A DNA stretch of 9,344 bases. It comes from an uncultured Flavobacterium sp. GTDB lineage: Bacteria > Bacteroidota > Bacteroidia > Flavobacteriales > Flavobacteriaceae. The DNA is taken from assembly GCA_934636265.1 (NCBI GenBank), contig CAKUAD010000034.1, forward strand, positions 1-9,344. The letters run 5' to 3'. A program made the position numbers and the translations under genes. The notes beneath the pieces were generated by a model. It had not been told where the DNA came from and ran no database searches. It saw only the letters and a list, made by a program, of their open reading frames with translations. Within the stretch, counting starts at the first letter, position 1. Each line of letters starts with the position of its first letter. This document shows positions 1 to 6,398 of this stretch, piece after piece.

Positions 1-595
1 GCTTGAGCAAGCCCATAATGGCCGACAGCGGTCCGGTCATCACATCGGCCCCAATGCGCGCGCAATTCACGATGTGCATCGTATGCCTTACCGACGCTGC
101 CAAAATCTGCGTCTCAAAACCGTAATTGTCGTAAATCTCGCGAATTTCCTGAATCAGGTTGAGTCCGTCGGTCGAGACGTCATCCAGACGCCCAATAAAC
201 GGCGACACGTAAGTAGCACCCGCCTTGGCTGCCAAAAGCGCCTGCCCGGCCGAGAATACCAGCGTCACATTAGTCTTGATTCCCTTGTCGGAAAAATACT
301 TGCAAGCCATTATTCCCTCGCGCGTCATTGGCAGTTTGATCACAATCTGGTCGTGAAGTTCAGCCAATTCCTCGCCCTCGCGGATCATGCCGTCGTAATC
401 AACCGATATCACCTCGGCACTCACGTCGCCCGCCACAATATTGCAGATGTCCACGTAATGCTTCAGAATGCTGTTTTTACCGGTAATGCCCTCTTTGGCC
501 ATTAACGACGGATTGGTCGTCACGCCGTCCAAAACGCCAAGCGCCTCGGCCGCTTTGATATCATTCAGGTTAGCCGTGTCAATAAAAAATTTCAT
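1..595 (-). CDS. tal: Transaldolase, small TalC/FSA subfamily (C-terminus cut by window edge)
   Basis: Class I Schiff-base aldolase of the short transaldolase / fructose-6-phosphate aldolase family, acting in the cytoplasm on sugar phosphates (non-oxidative pentose phosphate pathway). The visible 198 residues begin [10 protein letters not shown] and contain the family motifs DGVTTNPSL (23-31), IKLPMT with the Schiff-base lysine K87, and [11 protein letters not shown] (129-139). The family is usually about 215-220 residues, so roughly 20 are missing beyond base 1. Two positions separate transaldolases from true FSA: where E. coli FSA has Gln59 and Tyr131, this protein has Glu61 and Phe133, as transaldolases do. 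I therefore favour transaldolase over aldolase activity; this is inference from known family residues. The ATG at 593-595 lies about 17 bases after the expected transcription start of a strong promoter, so the start is secure. Monocistronic at its 5' end. Confidence 0.95.
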   Translation of the reverse strand, partial: MKFFIDTANLNDIKAAEALGVLDGVTTNPSLMAKEGITGKNSILKHYVDICNIVAGDVSAEVISVDYDGMIREGEELAELHDQIVIKLPMTREGIMACKYFSDKGIKTNVTLVFSAGQALLAAKAGATYVSPFIGRLDDVSTDGLNLIQEIREIYDNYGFETQILAASVRHTMHIVNCARIGADVMTGPLSAIMGLLK

Positions 596-616
596 AGTGT
601 TGTTTTTAAGTTGCCG

Positions 617-646
617 CAAAGATAGCGCACAATCGCAAATGCGCAA
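617..646 (-). promoter_or_regulatory. Bacteroidota vegetative promoter of the transaldolase gene
   Basis: On the minus strand, TTG (646-644), a 19-base spacer, then TATCTTTG (624-617), an exact match to TAnnTTTG. The expected transcription start is near 612, leaving a leader of about 17 bases. The spacer is bounded by an inverted repeat, GCGCA (625-629) and TGCGC (640-644), which could be a repressor site. Confidence 0.8.
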
Positions 647-721
647 TTCGGGATGTACTTTTTGGGCGTGCCGGCTCTTGTGCAGTTGCTAAACTTTGAC
701 CGTTAAGGAGCCGTCGGGCTG

Positions 722-775
722 TGCGCTGCTATCTTTTGCCCTTCCGGCAAAAGGATATCCGCTGCCATCCCTCAC
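722..775 (-). repeat. Intergenic hairpin repeat, copy A (3' of the dehydrogenase gene)
   Basis: Read on the minus strand, the element starts just after the dehydrogenase stop codon and contains AGCGG, ATCCTTTTGC, a short loop, GCAAAAGATA, CAGCG. TTTTGCC (734-740) pairs with GGCAAAA (746-752) across a 5-base loop. The same blocks in the same order occur at 8097-8148 on the plus strand, there also just downstream of a gene. No T-tract follows, so it is not a classical terminator. I recall similar elements between genes in other flavobacterial genomes, but only the two-copy match is shown by this window. Confidence 0.7.
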
Positions 776-781
776 GCGGGC

Positions 782-1597
782 CTAGTCCAGTTTATAGTGT
801 TTCATCAACATTTTCTCATACCACTTCCCGGGAAGCACGCGTTTTAACACTACCGAGAACTTTTGCATAAAAGCGCCCACTTTGTACCTAACCTCCGGAT
901 TTTTTTGGGTTATGATGTAGTGTATCGCGTGTGCCATCATCTCGGGACTGCTTCCGCCATCAACGTGGCTGTCCATCGCCCGCAGGGTTTGGCCGTATAC
1001 TTTTTCATACGCCGATCCCGCAATGACAGGCGCATGGTATCGGCCCGCTGCAATATTGGTGGCAAAATCGCCGGGCGCCACATTGGTAATTTGAACCCCA
1101 AACTGGCGGGTTTCCATCCTAAGCGCTTCGGTAATGAGTTCGAGCGCGCCTTTTGACGCTGAATAAACGCTCCGGTAGGGCAAACCCATATAGCCTGCAA
1201 TCGAGGTGATGTTAATGATCAGCCCTGATTTTTGCGCCCGCATCACCGGAAGAACCGCCTGCATCACGCCAATGGGACCAAAGAAATTGGTTTCAAAGTT
1301 GGCCCGGATCTGCTCCATGGGAATCTCTTCTAAAGGCCCGGTAATGCCCACGCCCGCATTGTTGACCAAAACGTCAATCCTCCCTTCCTTTGCCATCAGC
1401 TGGCCAACGCACTCCTTGATGGAACTCCCATCGCGCACATCGAGGGAGAGCAACGGAAAAACCGAGCCGTTTACCCGGGATGGATTTCGGCTCGTGCCGT
1501 AAACCCTAAAATCCTTTTGGTGTAAAAACTCGCCAATGGCCCGCCCTATCCCCGACGATCCGCCGGTGATAAGCACAACTTTGCTTTTTTGATCCAT
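782..1597 (-). CDS. SDR-family NAD(P)-dependent oxidoreductase
   Basis: Classical short-chain dehydrogenase/reductase of 271 residues, a cytoplasmic oxidoreductase using NAD(P)H on an unidentified carbonyl or alcohol. Visible motifs: cofactor-binding TGGSSGIG (11-18), NNAG (79-82), structural Asn in FETNFFG (101-107), catalytic Ser132 in ITSIAG, and Tyr145/Lys149 in YSASK, followed by PGDFAT (175-180). All catalytic residues are present. TSRNPS (35-40) after the second beta strand, without an acidic residue there, hints at NADP preference (inference). The ATG at 1595-1597 is preferred over an in-frame TTG at 1610-1612: it puts the Rossmann motif at the usual distance, and GGAAA lies about 8 bases upstream. 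Only 38 bases separate it from the upstream small exported protein, so the two are probably co-transcribed. The substrate cannot be read from the sequence. Confidence 0.93.
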   Translation of the reverse strand: MDQKSKVVLITGGSSGIGRAIGEFLHQKDFRVYGTSRNPSRVNGSVFPLLSLDVRDGSSIKECVGQLMAKEGRIDVLVNNAGVGITGPLEEIPMEQIRANFETNFFGPIGVMQAVLPVMRAQKSGLIINITSIAGYMGLPYRSVYSASKGALELITEALRMETRQFGVQITNVAPGDFATNIAAGRYHAPVIAGSAYEKVYGQTLRAMDSHVDGGSSPEMMAHAIHYIITQKNPEVRYKVGAFMQKFSVVLKRVLPGKWYEKMLMKHYKLD

Positions 1598-1623
1598 AAT
1601 ATCAGTTTCCAAAACAGGAACCC

Positions 1624-1647
1624 GCCAAAAGCCGGTTACGGTTTGGC
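1624..1647. other. Small hairpin at the gene junction
   Basis: GCCAAA (1624-1629) and TTTGGC (1642-1647) can pair, with an inner CCG/CGG stem and a GTTA loop. It covers the stop codon of the small exported protein gene. No T-tract follows, so it probably does not end transcription; it could stabilise or moderate read-through into the dehydrogenase gene. Confidence 0.3.
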
Positions 1648-1989
1648 CACGCGCATGTAGTAATAAAATTCCTGCTGTCCTCCGGGTTTGTCGGCGCGTA
1701 TCACGTAATAGCGGTCGCTTACCGGTTTGAGCTCATACCCTGCACGGCCCTCGTAGGTCTTGATGTCGTCACACAACAAATTCATGGCGGCCGGTTTTGA
1801 GACTTCCTCTTTGAATTGCTCGCCCACTACGATAAACTGCAGGCGGTATTCGTTACAGGGCGCGGCTTTTTTTCCGTCGGGATTGGCGATGAAATGTTCG
1901 AGCTTCATCTTGAAGTTCTGAAACTCTGACTTGGCATCCTGCGCGAATACTGCTGCGGGAAACAAAAGCAAAAGGAATAATTTTTTCAT
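1636..1989 (-). CDS. Small exported protein of unknown function
   Basis: A 117-residue protein I cannot assign to a family. It begins with a clear signal peptide: MKK, a hydrophobic stretch LFLLLLFPAAVFA (4-16) and a likely signal peptidase I site after AVFA. There is no lipobox cysteine, so the mature protein of about 100 residues should be periplasmic or secreted. It has two cysteines (C45, C73) that could form a disulfide, and an aromatic-rich C-terminus (EFYYYMRV, 107-114). The reading frame is open further upstream to 2079, but that extension runs through the SRP RNA terminator and its 3' end and would bury the signal peptide, so ATG 1987-1989 is chosen. The dehydrogenase gene follows after 38 bases. 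A weak promoter-like TATTTTTA (2033-2026) overlaps the preceding terminator's T-tract. Confidence 0.75.
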   Translation of the reverse strand: MKKLFLLLLFPAAVFAQDAKSEFQNFKMKLEHFIANPDGKKAAPCNEYRLQFIVVGEQFKEEVSKPAAMNLLCDDIKTYEGRAGYELKPVSDRYYVIRADKPGGQQEFYYYMRVAKP

Positions 1990-2030
1990 GTTGTGATCTT
2001 TTGGCCGGTGCGGCTGGTTAAGGCCTAAAA

Positions 2031-2054
2031 ATAAAAAATCTTCCCGTAGGAAGA
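2031..2054 (-). terminator. Hairpin terminator behind the SRP RNA gene
   Basis: On the minus strand TCTTCC, loop TACG, GGAAGA (stem 2054-2039), followed directly by six T (2038-2033) and more T-rich sequence. It lies 21 bases beyond the SRP RNA 3' end and acts as a second stop after the U8 tract of that RNA. Confidence 0.65.
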
Positions 2055-2074
2055 CATCAATTTTTAAAAAAAAT

Positions 2075-2168
2075 GGCAAGCGACCTGCATCGCACCGCTA
2101 CAACCGCATACCTTTGCTGTGTTCCCACCCTGGAGGATTCTGCAGGAGCTGGTCGTGCAGGACTTGCC
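2075..2168 (-). ncRNA. ffs: Signal recognition particle RNA (small bacterial type)
   Basis: RNA partner of the Ffh protein, which binds its apical hairpin and targets nascent membrane and secreted proteins. On the minus strand the terminal helix GGCAAG / CUUGCC (2168-2163 with 2080-2075) is continued by CCUGCA / UGCAGG. The tip shows the diagnostic SRP domain IV: CAGG, GUG, tetraloop GGAA (2125-2122), CAC, AGCA, matching CAGG-UCC-GGAA-GGA-AGCAG of the E. coli 4.5S RNA with a compensated GUG/CAC stem. The 94-base length suits the 4.5S-like class, which lacks the Alu domain. Eight T on the RNA strand (2073-2066) follow the terminal stem almost directly, so the closing helix can double as a terminator. 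The 5' end is set from the promoter, whose TAnnTTTG ends four bases earlier. No protein gene fits this interval. Confidence 0.93.
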
Positions 2169-2169
2169 G

Positions 2170-2199
2170 TTGCAAATGTACAACAATTTCGTATTTTTG
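2170..2199 (+). promoter_or_regulatory. Promoter of the glutaminyl cyclase gene
   Basis: TTG (2170-2172), 19-base spacer, TATTTTTG (2192-2199), an exact TAnnTTTG on the plus strand. Expected start near 2204, giving a leader of about 30 bases. The -33 element of this promoter overlaps the -7 element of the SRP promoter and the reverse, forming an inverted repeat TTGCAAATGTA (2170-2180) / TATTTTTGCAA (2192-2202). Confidence 0.75.
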
Positions 2200-2202
2200 C
2201 AA
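2173..2202 (-). promoter_or_regulatory. Promoter of the SRP RNA gene
   Basis: On the minus strand TTG (2202-2200), 19-base spacer, TACATTTG (2180-2173), an exact TAnnTTTG. Transcription would start at about 2168, the first G of the SRP terminal helix. It overlaps almost entirely with the divergent promoter at 2170-2199. Confidence 0.85.
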
Positions 2203-2234
2203 GCCTTGAACCCTAATAATTCTACAAATTCCCG

Positions 2235-3281
2235 ATGGCGATCAAATTCTATAAACTCATGGCCTTAACCGGCTTTCTGACAGTACTTTCCTGCGGTGAC
2301 AAAAAACCGGAAGTCTCTCCTTTTTCTTTTGACTCGTCGGTGTTGCAGGAACAATACCACCGCAGTGAATCCGTCAGCCTGCAACTTTCAAACCCGGAAA
2401 AACACGCCATTGACAGTGTGGTGTTTTATGTGAACGACAAGCGCGTGGCATCAATTAAAAGCGGCGCACACAATTTTTCACTCTCCGGCAGCAAACTTGG
2501 GTATCAAACCCTGAAAGCCACCGTCTTTTACAATGGCCAATCAGCCGACGCCACCGACCGTATTGAAGTCGTATCTGAAATCCAGCCGCAGCTTTGGTCT
2601 TATGAGCTGGTAAACATTTATCCGCACGACATCGGTTCGTTTACCCAAGGGTTGGAATTTTTTCGCGACACGCTTTATGAAGGAACCGGCCGAAACGGAC
2701 AATCCTTCATCAGGAAATACGATTACAAAACCGGCAAGGTGTACAAGCAGGTTGACCTTGACGCTCAGTATTTTGGCGAGGGCATCACCATCATGGACAA
2801 CAAGATTTACCAACTTACCTATCAAAGTCAGGTGGGATTTGTGTATGATGTAGACACCTTTAAACGGCTTTCACAGTTTACATACGATAAACCGGTTGAA
2901 GGTTGGGGCCTCACCCACCACGACGGCTATCTGTACAAATCTGACGGCACCGAGAAAATCTGGAAAGTTGATCCCAAAACTTTTAAGATGATCGACCACG
3001 TCAATGTGTACACGGCGTCGAGCAAAATCAAAAGCGTCAATGAACTGGAATACATCGACGGAAAAATTTACGGCAACATCTGGCAAAAAGACGCCATTGC
3101 CGTGATTGATCCTGCATCGGGCGCGGTCGAGGCCGTAATCAACCTGAGTGACCTTCGCAAACAGGTAGGCAACCCCGAGGCCGAGGTACTCAACGGGATT
3201 GCGTACAATCCTAAAACCAAAACAATTTTTGTAACCGGTAAAAACTGGAGCAAACTGTTTGAGATAAGGGTAAAAAAATAG
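2235..3281 (+). CDS. Glutaminyl-peptide cyclotransferase (glutamine cyclotransferase type), lipoprotein
   Basis: Converts N-terminal glutamine of exported proteins to pyroglutamate, the first residue of many proteins exported by this phylum (known family role). The 348-residue protein starts with a lipoprotein signal, hydrophobic LMALTGFLTVLS then Cys20 (lipobox VLSC), so it should be anchored in the cell envelope outside the cytoplasm. Residues about 28-115 look like an all-beta Ig-like segment (SVVFYVNDKRVASI, 61-74; GYQTLKATVFYNG, 89-101). Residues about 120-348 are the plant/bacterial-type beta-propeller cyclase: HDIGSFTQGLEF (131-142), LYEGTGRNGQS (147-157), WGLT (224-227), NELEYIDGKIYGNIWQKD (269-286), LNGIAYNP (319-326) and TGKNWSKLFEI (334-344). 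All major conserved blocks are intact. It is monocistronic, transcribed from a promoter interlocked with that of the SRP RNA, another export-pathway component. No clear terminator follows. Confidence 0.92.
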   Translation: MAIKFYKLMALTGFLTVLSCGDKKPEVSPFSFDSSVLQEQYHRSESVSLQLSNPEKHAIDSVVFYVNDKRVASIKSGAHNFSLSGSKLGYQTLKATVFYNGQSADATDRIEVVSEIQPQLWSYELVNIYPHDIGSFTQGLEFFRDTLYEGTGRNGQSFIRKYDYKTGKVYKQVDLDAQYFGEGITIMDNKIYQLTYQSQVGFVYDVDTFKRLSQFTYDKPVEGWGLTHHDGYLYKSDGTEKIWKVDPKTFKMIDHVNVYTASSKIKSVNELEYIDGKIYGNIWQKDAIAVIDPASGAVEAVINLSDLRKQVGNPEAEVLNGIAYNPKTKTIFVTGKNWSKLFEIRVKK

Positions 3282-3398
3282 GTCGTCAAAAAACGCTGGC
3301 TGCGGACGAATATCGATGAAGCGCGGCAAACGGTTGTCCCGGGTTTCCGGGCAAAAAACTCCTTCCCTTTGTTTTTAAAAAACTGAACATAAAAAAGG

Positions 3399-3448
3399 TG
3401 TGACAAAATTGATGTGACATTTTTTTACGTCACAGGAATATTGTCACA
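3399..3448. repeat. Nested inverted repeat with four TGTGAC half-sites
   Basis: Outer arms TGTGACAAAATT (3399-3410) and AATATTGTCACA (3437-3448) pair with one mismatch. Inner arms TGTGAC (3413-3418) and GTCACA (3429-3434) pair perfectly around the loop ATTTTTTTAC. In each arm the half-site recurs with a 14-base step. It could be a long hairpin or a cluster of operator half-sites. It lies 118 bases beyond the cyclase stop and just before the ArsA remnant. The preceding 3282-3398 stretch holds nothing I recognise except a short CCCGG/CCGGG palindrome at about 3338-3351. Confidence 0.6.
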
Positions 3449-3474
3449 AACGTGGCAGCCCCAAATGCCATATG

Positions 3475-3722
3475 CTATTGTAATTAGACACCGCCGTCAG
3501 CTACCACCGCGACATTATGCGAAACAATAGGGATGCAGCGCGTCTACGAACGCCTTACATGTCGTTGAAGGACCAGGGCTTATCCAAAATAATTTTAGTG
3601 TCTTTACCGGAAACCAGCCAAATGCGTGAGGCCGTCGCTTTACAAAACAACCCGGTTTGCGTGCGCCGCATTGGGGTGCTGGCATTCGCGACGTTCAAGC
3701 CAACCAAACCCCTCAACAATAA
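3475..3722 (+). pseudogene. ArsA-type arsenite-pump ATPase remnant (broken)
   Basis: Decayed C-terminal piece of an arsenical pump-driving ATPase, the soluble ATPase that energises arsenite efflux. In the main frame (3484 on) the translation reads LDTA, then SYHRDIMRNN, then TPYMSLKDQG, then IILVSLPETS and REAVALQ. Family members show DTAPTGHTLLLLDATGAYHREI, TPMMLLQDP and LLVTLPETTPVLEAANLQ at the same relative places, so the order is conserved. Damage is visible: the PTGHTLLLLDATG stretch is deleted between DTA and SYHRD; a frame change lies just before (AIV in another frame, stop at 3481-3483); and another follows LQNN, after which a shifted frame reads GLRAPHWGAGI and ends at TAA 3720-3722. 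Only about 80 of the several hundred residues of an intact ArsA remain. It ends directly against the convergent neighbour. Certainly not functional as ArsA. Confidence 0.72.
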
Positions 3723-4337
3723 CTACTTTTTTTTCTTTACGGGCTGTTTTGCTAAAGGAGCGGAAACGGCCACATACTTTTTGGTTGCCGCATCATAGCC
3801 CATCTTATCTTGCTGTGTTTTATTGGCCAGCAACAAATCGCCTTGTGGAGTCAAGGAAAGCTCAAAACCTTCCCGCCTTACTTTCTCGACGGTTTTTGAA
3901 GCGGTCTTGTTGGGATCGAGCCAGACAATCTCGGTGATGTTGGCCACGGCATAGGCGTTTTCATGCAATATGGCCTTTTGCGCCGGATCAATCACGCGGT
4001 AGTAGGTGGTGGTAATGTTTTCAAGTTTGGATTTGGCGTCGCCCTGAACGGTTTTCTCCTGCCAGGAAACCAGGCACAAAGGCGTTCCCTGCGCGGTAAA
4101 GGGCTTAATGCTGCAACCGGGCAGGACCTCAGGAAGTTTTCCGTCATGGGTTTTGAGCATAACCGTGTCTTTAGCAGCCAGGTAATAAATTTGGGTTTGC
4201 TTGCCATTCTCACGCCACTCGACTGCAGCCTGTGCGGATTTCGCAAGCGTGCCCTTGGTCACTTTCTTTGAAGTTTTTTTGGTTTGTGCACCGGCCACGG
4301 CCACACATAAAAGCGAGAGTAGGAAAATGTTTTTCAT
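3723..4337 (-). CDS. Exported protein of unknown function with lysine-rich C-terminus
   Basis: A 204-residue protein I do not recognise. Residues 1-18 are a signal peptide (MKN, hydrophobic IFLLSLLCVAVAG, AQ), cleaved by signal peptidase I; Cys11 is inside the hydrophobic core without a proper lipobox, so it is probably not a lipoprotein. Then come a lysine-rich patch (KKTSKKVTKG, 20-29), a mixed alpha/beta body with two cysteines (C75, C88) and a tail ending KKKK. The charged ends suggest a nucleic-acid, membrane or polyanion surface contact, but this is a guess. It lies downstream of dnaK in the same direction, yet two hairpins with T-tracts separate them, so it is probably transcribed on its own; TACATTTC (4390-4383) is one base from the TAnnTTTG consensus but lacks a good -33 element. 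Confidence 0.75.
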   Translation of the reverse strand: MKNIFLLSLLCVAVAGAQTKKTSKKVTKGTLAKSAQAAVEWRENGKQTQIYYLAAKDTVMLKTHDGKLPEVLPGCSIKPFTAQGTPLCLVSWQEKTVQGDAKSKLENITTTYYRVIDPAQKAILHENAYAVANITEIVWLDPNKTASKTVEKVRREGFELSLTPQGDLLLANKTQQDKMGYDAATKKYVAVSAPLAKQPVKKKK

Positions 4338-4357
4338 GATAGAATTTTTACGAAACG

Positions 4358-4383
4358 AAAACCGGGGCGTTAAAATGCCCCGG
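4358..4383 (-). terminator. Second hairpin after dnaK
   Basis: CCGGGGC / GCCCCGG (4362-4368 with 4377-4383) forms a 7-bp GC stem with an 8-base loop, followed on the minus strand by TTTT (4361-4358). It sits in tandem behind the main dnaK terminator and upstream of the next minus-strand gene, whose leader it could also be part of. Confidence 0.5.
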
Positions 4384-4391
4384 AAATGTAT

Positions 4392-4422
4392 AAAAAAAGC
4401 CGGAACTTTCGCCCCGGCTTTT
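4392..4422 (-). terminator. Rho-independent terminator of dnaK
   Basis: Two bases after the dnaK stop: AAAAGCCGG (4422-4414 on the minus strand) pairs with CCGGCTTTT (4403-4395) around a 10-base loop, with the T-run continuing to 4392. A classic stem plus T-tract; the A-tract on the other side could also let it work in reverse. Confidence 0.8.
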
Positions 4423-4424
4423 GA

Positions 4425-6308
4425 TTATTTAACCTCTTCGTAGTCTACGTCCTGCACATTGTCGCCGGCGGGTGCGTCAGGTTGCGGTTGGGCTCCCTGC
4501 GGCTCACCCTGGGCTTTGTACATATCCTCCGAAGCGTTTTTCCACGCCTCGTTGATTTTGTCCAGCGCGGGCTGGATGGCGTTCAGATCCTTGCTGTCAA
4601 AGGCTTGCTTAAGCTGCGACAGCGCGCTCTCGATGGCTTCCTTGTTTGCAGCCGATAGCTTTTCGCCGTGTTCCTTGAGCTGACTTTCCGTCTGGAAAAT
4701 CATGGCATCGGCTTCGTTTAGCTTTTCCGCGCGTTCTTTGGCTTGCCTGTCGGCGTCGGCGTTGGCCTCGGCTTCTTTTTTCATGCGCTCGATTTCCTCC
4801 TGGGTAAGTCCAGACGACGCCTCAATGCGGATGTCATGCGACTTTCCGGTTCCTTTGTCGGTGGCGGATACCTTGATGATTCCGTTGGCGTCAATGTCAA
4901 AAGTCACCTCGATTTGCGGTACGCCACGAGGGGCCGGCGGAATGCCATCCAAGTGGAAACGTCCGATCGTTTTGTTGTCGGCGGCCATGGCGCGTTCACC
5001 CTGCAGCACGTGGATTTCAACGCTTGGCTGCGAGTCGGCGGCCGGTGAGAATACCTGCGATTTCTTGGTCGGGATGGTGGTGTTGGCTTCGATCAGCTTG
5101 GTCATCACGCCTCCCATAGTCTCGATACCCAATGACAGCGGGGTTACGTCGAGCAGCAAAACGTCTTTTACGTCTCCGCTTAGAACACCGCCCTGGATGG
5201 CCGCCCCAATGGCTACCACTTCATCCGGGTTTACGCCTTTTGAAGGTTTTTTGCCAAAGTATTTTTCAACCTCTTCCTGGATTTTAGGGATACGGGTTGA
5301 ACCGCCCACCAGGATGATTTCATCGATGTCGGACTTTGAGAGCCCTGCGTCCTTGAGTGCTTTTTCCACCGGAGCCATTGAACGTCTTACCAAGGTGTCG
5401 GTGAGTTGCTCAAATTTGGCGCGCGTCAGGGTCTTGACCAAGTGTTTTGGTCCTGATGCGGTGGCGGTAATGTACGGCAGGTTGATTTCGGTCTGGGCTG
5501 ATGATGAGAGCTCGATCTTGGCTTTCTCGGCAGCTTCCTTAAGGCGCTGAAGCGACATGGCGTCCTGACGAAGATCAACACCTTCCTCATTTTTAAACTC
5601 GTCGGCGAGCCAGTCGATGATTTCCTGATCAAAGTCATCGCCGCCAAGGTGTGTGTCACCGTTGGTTGACAACACTTCAAACACGCCATCGCCCAATTCG
5701 AGGATCGAGATGTCAAATGTACCGCCGCCCAAGTCATAAACCGCAATCTTTTGATCCTTGCCTTGTTTGTCCAGTCCGTAAGCCAGTGCGGCTGCGGTTG
5801 GCTCGTTGATGATGCGCATTACCTTGAGGCCTGCAATCTCGCCCGCTTCTTTGGTAGCCTGACGCTGGGCGTCGTTAAAGTAAGCCGGTACGGTGATGAC
5901 GGCCTCGGTAACGGTTTGACCCAGATAATCCTCGGCGGTTTTCTTCATTTTTTGAAGCGTCATGGCCGACAATTCCTGCGGCGTGTACAAGCGGCCGTCG
6001 ATGTCGACGCGCGGGGTGTCATTGTCGCCTTTGACAACTTTGTACGGTACGCGGTCGGCTTCTTTTTGGCTTTCTGAATATTTGTTCCCCATAAAGCGCT
6101 TGATGGACGCAATGGTCTTGTGCGGGTTGGTTACCGCCTGGCGCTTGGCCGGGTCGCCCACTTTGATTTCACCGCCCTCAACAAAGGCGATTACCGATGG
6201 TGTGGTGCGTTTGCCCTCGGCGTTTGGTACCACTACCGGCTCGCTGCCTTCCATTACGGATACACATGAGTTGGTGGTTCCTAAGTCGATTCCGATTATT
6301 TTACCCAT
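4425..6308 (-). CDS. dnaK: Molecular chaperone DnaK (Hsp70)
   Basis: ATP-driven cytoplasmic chaperone that binds exposed hydrophobic peptides and works with DnaJ and GrpE. The 627-residue protein is full length for the family. The nucleotide-binding domain (1 to about 380) has IDLGTTNS (7-14), DLGGGTFD (192-199), [11 protein letters not shown] (168-178) and VGGSTRIP (334-341). The interdomain linker is [11 protein letters not shown] (382-392). The substrate-binding domain (about 393-500) contains [15 protein letters not shown] (437-451) and SATDKGTGK (481-489), and the helical lid runs to about 600. A Q/P/G-rich tail ends in DVDYEEVK. The loop at about 78-108 is the insertion typical of Gram-negative DnaKs. 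Start ATG 6306-6308 gives the canonical [10 protein letters not shown]. Neither grpE nor dnaJ is adjacent; the gene stands alone between its own terminators and a divergent methyltransferase. Its upstream region lacks a perfect TAnnTTTG and carries a sigma-54-like element. Confidence 0.98.
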   Translation of the reverse strand: MGKIIGIDLGTTNSCVSVMEGSEPVVVPNAEGKRTTPSVIAFVEGGEIKVGDPAKRQAVTNPHKTIASIKRFMGNKYSESQKEADRVPYKVVKGDNDTPRVDIDGRLYTPQELSAMTLQKMKKTAEDYLGQTVTEAVITVPAYFNDAQRQATKEAGEIAGLKVMRIINEPTAAALAYGLDKQGKDQKIAVYDLGGGTFDISILELGDGVFEVLSTNGDTHLGGDDFDQEIIDWLADEFKNEEGVDLRQDAMSLQRLKEAAEKAKIELSSSAQTEINLPYITATASGPKHLVKTLTRAKFEQLTDTLVRRSMAPVEKALKDAGLSKSDIDEIILVGGSTRIPKIQEEVEKYFGKKPSKGVNPDEVVAIGAAIQGGVLSGDVKDVLLLDVTPLSLGIETMGGVMTKLIEANTTIPTKKSQVFSPAADSQPSVEIHVLQGERAMAADNKTIGRFHLDGIPPAPRGVPQIEVTFDIDANGIIKVSATDKGTGKSHDIRIEASSGLTQEEIERMKKEAEANADADRQAKERAEKLNEADAMIFQTESQLKEHGEKLSAANKEAIESALSQLKQAFDSKDLNAIQPALDKINEAWKNASEDMYKAQGEPQGAQPQPDAPAGDNVQDVDYEEVK

Positions 6309-6360
6309 TTCTATTTAAATTATTTTGTTGTACCTTGATTTGTGGTTCGCGCCGGGTTTG

Positions 6361-6375
6361 ACAACCATTGTGCCA
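6361..6375 (-). promoter_or_regulatory. Candidate sigma-54-type promoter of dnaK
   Basis: On the minus strand TGGCAC, five bases, TTGT (6375-6361) matches the sigma-54 -24/-12 pattern TGGCAC-N5-TTGC except for GT instead of GC at -12. Start would fall near 6350, a leader of about 42 bases. The -24 part overlaps the perfect palindrome TGCCATGGCA (6371-6380, counting the shared bases). A weaker vegetative alternative, TACGTTTA (6419-6412), lies further up. Unproven. Confidence 0.4.
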
Positions 6376-6398
6376 TGGCAACTTTTGGACACTTACAC

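Noticed and set aside
74..692. Two plus-strand open frames opposite the transaldolase
   Set aside because: They lie antisense to a clearly conserved enzyme or run into its promoter, with no recognisable protein features.
1598..1612. Upstream TTG start for the dehydrogenase
   Set aside because: Adds five residues before a good ATG (1597) that gives the normal distance to TGGSSGIG and has GGAAA upstream.
1990..2079. Longer N-terminus of the small exported protein
   Set aside because: It would cross the SRP RNA terminator and 3' end and place 30 residues before a clear signal peptide.
3338..3351. CCCGG/CCGGG palindrome as terminator of the cyclase gene
   Set aside because: A 5-bp stem without a T-tract on the plus strand; too weak to call.
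3399..3448. CRP/FNR-type binding site (TGTGA...TCACA)
   Set aside because: The half-sites are separated by 12 bases in the inner pair, not the six of the CRP consensus, and four copies are present.
3517..3798. A 93-residue hypothetical protein
   Set aside because: Its first part is the ArsA remnant; the second part is out-of-frame sequence running antisense into the neighbouring exported protein gene.
4702..5550. A 282-codon open frame on the plus strand opposite dnaK
   Set aside because: Antisense shadow of a highly conserved gene; serine- and alanine-rich composition comes from the complement of dnaK codons and shows no domain. Long antisense frames in dnaK are a known artefact.
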